Part shown: positions 54,901-64,000 of the stretch, one piece after another | How positions within the stretch are numbered: the first letter of the stretch is position 1 | Layout: every line of letters starts with the position of its first letter | Assembly (NCBI RefSeq): GCF_022458985.1 | Contig: NC_061789.1 | Coordinates: 15,718,357-15,782,356 of the forward strand | From: Mugil cephalus | Taxonomy: Eukaryota > Chordata > Actinopteri > Mugiliformes > Mugilidae | Length of the DNA: 64,000 bases | Reading direction: 5' to 3' | The notes under the pieces: generated by a model | Told to the model about the DNA's origin: nothing | Databases searched by the model: none | Seen by the model: the letters and a program-made list of their open reading frames with translations, nothing else | Translations under genes and position numbers: made by a program

Positions 54901-57900
54901 GACCCACAGATTTCTCTTTTGGGTTGGAAATCTGGGTTGCTTTCGTTGTATTTTGTTTTGTTTTATTTTACTTAGGAATGTGTCAGTGATTTGTGTGCTC
55001 TTTTCACCACATGCAGCAGTGGGGACTAGTACACATACTGTAGGTTGTGGATAAGGACTTATTACTACTTCATATCAATTCACATTCCGTGCATCAGGCC
55101 CGGCCAGACAAACTCCGCAAAGATTCCCTTTAACGGCAGCTCCATCTGTTCCTTCACATACGTGTTTTTCTCAGAGAGATCCAAACAAGGGAGCTTTATG
55201 CTATCCTGCGTGCATGTGCGCATATGTGTCCATATCCACAGCCTGCGGTGAGTAAGTGATAATCAATGGAGCCAATCAATCAGCAAGCAGTACGGTGTGC
55301 TCTGCTCAAGGAGACATGTGTGAAGGTTACATCCATTGGGGGCTTTTTAGTAATCGTAGCATGGGCATGGAGGGAAACGCTTAAAAGACTTAAAAGGTAA
55401 AAACATTAATTAGACCCTGCTATGAAGGTTGAGTCAATCTGTGCTGAAAACTGTCGAGGCGTTGAATGGCATTAAAGACAGAGCAGGAGGTGCTTCATGT
55501 TGCAGAGAATACATTTGTGAAGTATTTAAATGTTCTAATGTTAGATGGGATGATAAACAGAATGTGTGCGGGACTAGTAAGTGGAAGCTGCTTTCGGTGC
55601 TTCTGTTTTTTTCTGCCCAGATGTACGGTACATTTATGAATTATCTCACTTACAGTACACATCTATACATATTTTAATCTCTAAAAAAGGAAATGACTGA
55701 ATGGTTTCCTGCAGATGTGTTGAGCAATGTGTTTTTGATTTTGACCTAAGTGATTTAAAAAATGACACTCTTTCGTCAGGATTTTTGAAATAACAGAATT
55801 CAGTTTTATCTCATCCTCTTTTGAAACTCCTTTTAAAAACTGGCCCGTGTCATCGAAAACCACACGACAGCTATTCTCTGCTAGGGTCCGTGGTAACGCG
55901 GCTAATTCGCATTGTCCCGCTGCGACAGGCCGCACTTCATGCGCTCACTTCAATAGACATGTCAGTTTCAATATCGCACTACGCTGAGATCTCACGCTCT
56001 GGCCGCTCTCTGCGGGGCTGGAGTAGGCGGCAGGCCCTGACTCAAATGAAGCCTATTATTTTTGGCGTGCGGTGACGCGCTCTTCATCGTGACCAGGAAT
56101 GGGATGTGTATGTTTACGTGCGCGCCGGTGGATGTGTTCCTGTGCATGTGAGCAAAAATTTATGTTGTTTCCGTGGTCGTGTGGAGCGGACACGGAGAAT
56201 ACGCCCCGGTCTGCAGCGTGTTTCCTGCCTTCATTTGCACGCTGCCCCCCCTCCTTAGCTCTTCATTTCCTTCCTTCCATTGCTCCTCAGTATAACAAGC
56301 AGTAACCTGACCTCTCCATGCTGCTAGTGTCCCACAGAGGATGTAAGAGGACATGGTTGATGGCTGTCCTTTGTGAAGTATTTTTAACCCTGTTGATTGA
56401 TTAGGTCATGAACAGTTAATAGTCGTTGACAAACCTTTTTTTTTTTTAAACAAGTTGTATGACCTAATATGCATACCGATACAGTTTCTATAGCATGCAC
56501 ACCGCATGCAATGTCTCTGCTAATGGTGTTAACACGTCTTGTGCCTCACCCTGAGTAATTATCTGAGCTGAGAATTTGCTTACTGCACTATTTCCACCGT
56601 TTTTTTTTTTTTTTTTTTTGGTACTACGATCAAGCTGTACAATGACCCTTGTTCAGCCCGGTCTACATCAGCCCATACAATGAGGCCTTTTGTAGTCTTG
56701 ATTCAGGCTGATATCATGCTGGAAACTTTTTAGACGGCGATCACATGTTGTCAGGGCACGCTGTTGCTGAGATTCTCCTCTTACTCACTTAACGGGAGAA
56801 TGTCAAACCTCCAACGCACAATGAGATGCCTGTACGGAGCCTTAGGGAAACCTCCGAGGGAGCTGGGAGTTTTGAGGCACAATGCTTACTTCCCTTTATT
56901 GTGTGAAACGTCTTCTCTTTTTAAGCTATACTTTGGGTAGGTTTAAACCTACACTCTTGTCGGAAGGTGTCCTGTTAATGCTGATGTCGTTCTCCTCATT
57001 TTGTCCAGCAAATAACGATCTTTGACATTGGTAATGATTTGGGTCATCTGGCTTGACGACCTCTGTTTTATTGGAAATTTAATTTGGAAACAAATTAAAT
57101 TTCTGTGGTTTGGGAAAGAGATTTGAAATACAATGTTCATCTTATCACTTAGTTATGCTGACAGTTTTATGTCTGCTCTACCTCACCAAATTGCATAACA
57201 TCCATTTTAACCCTGTGAGCAAATTATACTGCATTAAATTGGATTTTCTGGTTTGTTTTCGACATCCCCCTCCAGTCAGGTCAGTTCCTTCGCTGAATTT
57301 CATTCCCAACATGCAGTTTGTCCGTGCTGGCAGATACTCTCCACGGTAGGTCAGGAACTCCAGTGAGCTTCTACAAGTGGGCTACATCTGCAGATCCGGG
57401 AAGACGATGATAAGCATCCGCGCCAAACGAATGCTGCGATTAAGGCCTGGCAGCTGGAGCTGAAACACAAAACTAGCTGCTTATCAACAGCAGTCGAACC
57501 AGGCCGTTTTCCTTCGAACTGATGCGACGTCAGGGCTACCGAATCTAAGGGCGGGCCACACACAGCCAACTCTTTTGTTGCTGTGTAAAAGCCTGTCTTT
57601 TTTTTCTTGACCTGTGCAGCATATATAGCGCACGGCGAGGGAGTTTTTGCTGTCAGCTGCTTCCTGAAGATTAGAGACACAAAACACGGCTCTGGGCTAA
57701 GACATTATACAGATTTTCTAAGTGAGACTTCTTTTTCCACCAAAGTGAGGACAGGCCTTCGGTCTCTGCCGCTGTGAGCTGAGGCAGGCGTGTGAACTTC
57801 ACATGAGCTAAGTGGCCCCGCATATGCACACCAGATACAGTAGGACGTATGTTGTAAATAATTTACCTGTTCAGAATGACTAAATAATTCAAGTGCTGAA

Positions 57901-60900
57901 TTGGCCACTAATGCATTAATGTTTCTTATTTATTGCAACGAGGGAAGAAAACTTGTACTCGAGCAGGGTTAATATCAGTTGATTGATACTGTGCTTGTAA
58001 ACACCAAGTCATTCTATATCTTGGTTTTCTTTGTGGGATAACACGTCTCGCTGGCCCTTCCTCTTGATTTCCTGTGCAGGATATTGCTGCACAGTGAAAG
58101 GCTTGGCCCTGTGCTGATAAAATAGCGGCAACAATTCTCCAGCTCCTGTATTTGCCTCGAAATATATAAGGCTTTGTAGAGGTAGGGAAGGAGTGCGGAC
58201 TGCGCGACGGCAAATACAGATATAACTTCAGCTGGTGTTCATTTAACTAACTTGATGTGAGCAGCTCTTGAGAGGTGCATTCATGTTTGCCTTTGTCAGA
58301 GATGGTAGATGGCAGCTCGTCTGCCGTTTCATCCAGGCGCACATTTGCAATTGGGTTCCATAAATAGCCCACATGAACGCAGTCTGCTGGTAGGAGGCCA
58401 TTTATACTTTTATAAGCTATTCATATCTTTGGCTCACGAGCCTGTCATTTAGTAAACACTGTTATGACAGAGAGGGAGCCTGGCATTAGACTCAATACAA
58501 ACCTGTCACTCGGCGCTAAAATCGCCACAACTGAAAGGTTACGTCCGCGTTGTTAAGAAGCCCCGACCACGTTACGAGAGCCCGAGCTAAAAGGCTGCGG
58601 AAAGGAAAGGAAAGAACAAAAAAAAAAAAAAAAACACCGGAAAAGCTGCTCCACCCTGAGTCTGTCATTAAGGCCTGCCATCTACCTTGCCAGTCGGCGC
58701 GGCCTCGCCCGCCCACCATGCCTTCCCCTCAGCTAGCTGTGACACTTGATCACAGGGTCAGCTGCAACAGATATTTCTGCTGTCTCCGTGTGTATTTTTT
58801 AATGCCGTAAGGGCCGCTTTGGTGTGACAGCCTGTCACATGTCACTAGGGTCAATTCGTATGACTGCAGCTTTCACTGGAGCTCAGATGCATTCACTCTT
58901 CGGCTTGTGTTGCACTGTGATTTCTTCTCTGTGAAAAGAGCAGAAAGAGATATTGAGAGGGGCTTTAGTTCTGATTTGTAGCGCAAAAACGTGGTGCGGG
59001 AAAACTAGTGACACGGGAAATGCTCCAGTTGGTTTCTTAGCTACATAATCCTTGCAACTACATCTAAATCACAACTTCCACAACTGGTGAAGTCACCTGG
59101 CATTAATGTCTGCTCAGCAGTATAACACATTTATTTTTAGCGCTTGTTCCTGTTCTCCGTTTCTCTTCTCCTCACTCACATTAAAAATCAGTAGCTTTGT
59201 AGTCAGCTTGTCAGTTCATCAAAGTTGGAGGCACACAATGTGCTATATAAAGATCAAAAGCCTTGTTCTCTTGTTCAGATGGGCCTCAGATGTATGTACG
59301 AGGCGCATGCCTACGGCGTTAATAGGTGCAAATGATTTATGTTTAGATTGTTCACTGTCGCTATGGATTGCCAGACTTGCTTCCACCCATTTACTGGAAT
59401 GACGGTATAGTCATGAGGCTGTGCTCCGCATTACAAAATAACATTTAAGGGAACTGGTGTGTCCAATCTGCAGAACATTTCGTGTGAGAAGACGTGTGAT
59501 TTGCTTTGTACGCCTTTTCATATTACGAATAAAATTAAGAAAAAATGTTTCTAGTAAAACTACAGTGAGTGCTTGAATATCATAATTTCCCTCTATTGCC
59601 TCCGGCATGGAGAGAGGCATGGGTACAATCCATAGCAGGACCATCAACAGTGATGACTGATGACTAACTGTTCGAGTATGGGGAAAAGCTGTAAAAAAAC
59701 AAAACATAACTTGTTTTTGTCTCAGTACATCTGTGGATCCTGTACGGATTACACAGAACTGTGACACATCCTTCAGGACTGAAAAGGCTGCTAATACACA
59801 CAAGAATGTGAAGCGACACTACATGACGTGTTTTAAATTGTTGTCCTGTAGCGGAAAGAAAAACAGCGTGCAGGAAGGGAGAGGGGATGAAAGGAGGAAC
59901 AAAGGCCCGAGGCCAGGAAGCACTGTAGCTATCAAGAATGAGGTATCCTGACTCCTCGCTACCCACATTAACAAGGTCGCCTATCCTACATGTGCACGCC
60001 GGACAGTGTTTCCGCCTTCCTACTGTCCACCCCTGCCTACACAAACCCTGCTGCAAGCGAAACGAGCCCCGCTCGGGCCAGGCACCTTAGGCTCTGCCAG
60101 TCTGAATGACACAGCTCTCTCAGGCGCCCCGAGTGTGGCTGCAGTTGGTCTGCCTCCTGTGGAGTAATGCGCAGCAGCAGAGTACACACAGTACCCGCAA
60201 ACCAGCCAACTCCTGTCCATAATGGTTAGACTTCATGTGGTTTTCCGGGCTCTATCGTTTTTTTTTGCTCGGTTCAGTTTCAACCGAAGATCTTGTGGAA
60301 TGTGGGTATGGCATGGGCTGAGATTATAAATGTCCATGGATAGAGAAGATTTCAAGAATGTGCAAGACTAACTACCCCAGGAATGCTTGATCCATGGAGC
60401 GTTTGTCAAGAGCGCTTGATATGGTACAGTCAAATGCAGTTTGTATTTAATAGAAAAAATGCGGCCAGCAATTTATGTTTTTCTGCGGGAGTGACCGTGG
60501 ACTGGAGAATTTGAAAAGACATCTGCAGAAAAGATGACAGACCCGATATAAAAGAGGTCCACAGGCAGGTTACTGTTTTATTTATGACGAATGTGAAACA
60601 GGAGAGCGGTGCTTTCTTTTAAGGCTTCTGCGAATATTTGTAGCCTAAGAGGCGAAGGCTGGCTATGTTGTACGCAATGAACAACTCAAAAAATGAAGTC
60701 ATGGTACGGCCCCCCGGTAGCTGCATAACCCCCTAAGCCGTTAACTCTGGTTCTTGGGGTGTTTTGAGGGTGTCACTTTGAGCTCCTCGCACTCAGCTTG
60801 TCTTGCCTCACATGTAAAAACCTTGCCACTGTGTCTTTCTCCGTATGACAGGATACCATTTACCAAGTCATTTTATTAATGATAGCTCAGGATACCTAAA

Positions 60901-63900
60901 TTGGTATGCATAATTTAATGCAACAGATTGCAGCTTCCTAGACAGAGAAAGGGAGTGCAGTTATGCCTGTCAGCCACAGTCATTATTGCCCATTCGGTGG
61001 TCCCACACCTGGAGAGATGTCAGCTTGTCTTCTGTGCTTTGCTGACCTGTCTGTCTTCTGCAACCTAATATATCCTGAACAGGCAGGCCCAGAATGAAAA
61101 AACACAAAACAAAACAAAAAAAAACAATCCAATCCAATCCATCCATGTTGTCATGAGTCTCATGATTAAGTAGGAAGTTGGGTTTTGTTTCCACATGGCG
61201 GCATCAAGCCAGCCTTGTAACTTGCAATGTCCTGTAATGGATGTGGGTGTTTTCCCTTTTTAGATGTGAATCTTGAAGTCAAAACAAATCTCTTTGAGAT
61301 ACTTGATCAAATCGCAGTGGTCTAAAGAATGTGAGCCTCGGAAGGGCACTGGGAATGTAAATACCATGGGAAACTATTACACGCTTCAAATTGTTGCCAT
61401 ACGCTATCTCGGGCAGAAAAAACAAGCCCAATAATACCGAGGGTGGGATAAGACGTTACGGTGCGTTGGCTTAACAATGGGAGATTGAATAGTTTGAATA
61501 CAGCTGTGTCTTATCCAGTCATTCCGTAAAGACTTATTTTCTTTTGTAACTAAACGCTGACCATGACCAGATCAGCTCAAGGAAGAGCTAATGCTCAAGT
61601 CTGGATAATTGCCAAAGACTGGATTCAACTCTTCTTCCCCCCCAAGGATATCTGTTTTTGGAGGACTTCCTGCCTGAGTCCCTTTCTTTCTCAGACAGGG
61701 ACCAGCCCTGAGGGCAACCTTTTCAGTGCGCTGATTTTTAATTTTCAGAGGAAAAATGCGTTGGTGCCTGTCTGAGCAATTACTTTGCCAGCTCTTCCAG
61801 CTAAACTCCTCCTCAGACACGAGTCACAATCCCATGCCAGTTCAGCTGCTATGTTGACTTTGGAGGGGAGCAAGGGAGAAGGTGGATGACAGATTTCTAG
61901 GGCTCTTGGCTGCCAGTCGAACGCTGGAGGTTCACCTTGATCTGTAACCCACTGATCACGAGACCAATGGAAACCTTAGCGATAGAATAGATGCATGGCT
62001 GTGTTTATCATGTTTTTGTGTATTTTACGTGATTAGAATCGCTCCATCTGTGATGTAGAGGTAACGACTCTTGTCTCACTATCAGACTTTCAGCTGCCGT
62101 CCCACCTCATTTACATAGTTTCAAAAGTTTTCAAGTCTGCATGTGTGGGTTTAATTTGGCTAGCGGGTGAGATAGCAGAACTATGAAGCCCTTGTACACA
62201 TCACATGCAAATAAGAAGGATTTAAGTGGGAGATGGTGTGCAGGAAATAAAGAAGGAGAAGAAGCAAAAACAAAAAGAGCCGGTTTTATTATTTTAGACA
62301 CTCAACCCTCCTCAATTCTGTAAAGGCCGCCGACGCAGCATTCAGGACAAACGCAGTTACGGCAGGAGGAGCCAAAGCCTAAGCAATCAAACAACGTTGG
62401 AAGATGAAGGAAAATTAGCTTCCCTCGCTGGCTGCTTTCAGTCCGGCTCTAATCTGTTGCAATCTGCGACCCTGAAGCGGATGCTCCCTCCCTCCCGTCG
62501 CTGATTCGCTCTATATCAGGAGCCCTGCTGTTTCAACGAATGGCAAAAGTAATTAAATGTTGGGCATTGTAGCCCGTGGCAAGAGGGAGAACTGTTGTAG
62601 CAGCAGCGGGTCCTGCACAGGCTCAGATACTGGTGTCGCATTTGCATTTCCGTGTCATTTGCGCCCGATGTGTGATCGAGATAGAGGCCGTGATGCTTCC
62701 TTTGTGATTTAACATGCACGTAATTCTGCTGTATTATTTGTGAAAACAGAAATGAATCGTGAAGTCGCGTTGACACCGTAGATTGAGCAAACCTAAAAAT
62801 GACGGCTTGCATTCAGCCTGTCCATCGTCGTCACTTTCTTTTTCTTTCCCCTCTGAATTTCTGACTCCGCACCAGCCGGCTTTATTTGGCTCTGCTAATC
62901 TGGTATCACAGTCCAGACAATGTCACTGGAGGTCGAACCACATCCGGATGAATACCAAACAGGTACACGTGACCCAAACCTTCCAGGTAGATGGTCAATG
63001 ACAGATTTACAAGTAAGCAAGTAGTCCGACAGTGCACACAGTATATTACATACTCTTTCTAGTTTGTCTGTCTTCGTAGAAATGTCAGCATATGACACAG
63101 TGACCCTGCCGCCGCCCTTTAATTAACGTGGCTAACATTAAATTGAGAGAGATCTGTCGGTGAGACCTTGTTTAAACGTTAACACGTGGTGGTGACCCCT
63201 GCTGCCGTCAGCGTGAGGCTTTCCTTTCATCTCCTCTGAGATCCACTGACAACACTTCCCATCATCACTTGGGCTAAAACAGAAGCCTGCGGTCCATTCA
63301 AATGTGAAGCAGATGCGGTCACAAGAAGCCATGGACTGTAACAAGAGGAGTGACGATGCAAACGAGCGTGACCGCTGAAAACCCAGAACCTCCGAAGGCT
63401 TGGGTCCGTGTCAGTAACCTGCGGAGGCATCCGAACTTGGTGAGGCGCAAGCATCCAGACAGAAAGGGGATTTTTTAAAATTTATTTGGGTTTCGCAACA
63501 GCCCCACAGCCGAGGAGACACCCTGTTTCGTAAGCTCGCGCGTTTGCACTTTGCAGAAATGCATTCGTTATTTTTCTCGTTGTTTTTCTCCAGTGCAGAG
63601 TGAGAGGCTGGCGAATGCGTATGAATTGTTTTTTTCTGGGATGCCGGTTTTAGTTCGAAGTGCGAACGCACGCTGTCGTGGGGTAATAGCGTTTTGGCTC
63701 TCTGTGAAGGAAAATGGGAATTAAGAAAAGACGGGAAACAAACCCCGGAGCGGTGAGGTTGGATGGTGGGACAATAAAAATGAAGGGCTGGAGATAACAA
63801 GGCTGCCGCTACAGTCAGCCTGTCTGACGCTGAGGTTTACTGTGCGCCTCCTGTGGTCCAGCCTTTTGTCTCTAATAGCCGTCTGCTGCATGTAGAGCTA

Positions 63901-64000
63901 CTTCTGAACACCAGAAGAAGAATTAAGTTTGACTTTAACTGTAGAATTATGGGATTAAGTTTAAGACTGCAAACTTCCCCAATCTCAGCACAATTTTTTT
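48925..64000. other. Long non-coding stretch, probably a first intron
   Basis: I see no coding exon, RNA gene or transposon in these 15 kb. Poly(T)/(A) tracts lie at 53511-53533, 56600-56620 and 58619-58635 and short CCTCCC tracts at 62486-62496. Several TGACTCATGG sites cluster at 49863-50442. Low repeat content and moderate GC fit a large regulatory intron. Confidence 0.45.

Overview
The window is nuclear DNA of a teleost fish, probably a percomorph. The evidence is vertebrate split genes with GT-AG introns, fish-type alpha and beta globins (alpha of 143 codons, beta of 148 codons, Ser at F9 and a C-terminal His in beta), and abundant Tc1-like and hAT fossils. Gene order (globins, then nprl3, then mpg) identifies it as the fish MN (MPG-NPRL3) globin locus. 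No virus-like element, RNA gene or CRISPR array was recognised.

Region 1 (about 0.4-27.2 kb) is a tandem array of five head-to-head globin pairs. In each pair the alpha gene is on the minus strand and the beta gene on the plus strand, separated by a 0.4-0.7 kb shared promoter region. All ten genes have intact three-exon frames. Unit 1 (alpha1/beta1) is the most divergent; units 2-5 are near-identical recent duplicates. The spacers hold fossils. Spacers 2-5 each carry a decayed beta-globin promoter. The last spacer also carries an alpha exon-2 scrap and a beta gene whose start codon now abuts the poly(A) signal, which together look like a dead sixth alpha/beta pair. Spacer 4 is enlarged by a Tc1-like element (its empty site is seen in spacers 1 and 5) and by an older Tc1-like copy that hosts a 922 bp hAT deletion derivative with an 8 bp target duplication. 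A 19 bp degenerate minisatellite recurs in spacers 1-4.

Region 2 (28.1-38.6 kb) is nprl3, a GATOR1 subunit, on the plus strand with 13 coding exons. Its intron 4 holds a cluster of two perfect TGCTGAGTCA sites, three GATA sites and CACC-like GC boxes. This matches the composition of the mammalian HS-40/MCS-R2 alpha-globin enhancer, which lies in an NPRL3 intron, and is the best candidate for the remote enhancer of the whole array.

Region 3 (39.4-41.1 kb) is mpg (alkyladenine DNA glycosylase) on the minus strand, three coding exons, tail-to-tail with nprl3.

Region 4 (41.1-64 kb) has no recognisable coding exon. A CpG-rich block at 48.4-48.9 kb ends in a strong splice donor and is probably the untranslated first exon of a plus-strand gene (rhbdf1 by synteny with mammals, an inference), the rest being its long first intron. 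Globin exon coordinates come from reading splice sites directly and give exon lengths of 95/208/129 (alpha) and 92/223/132 (beta) in every copy.
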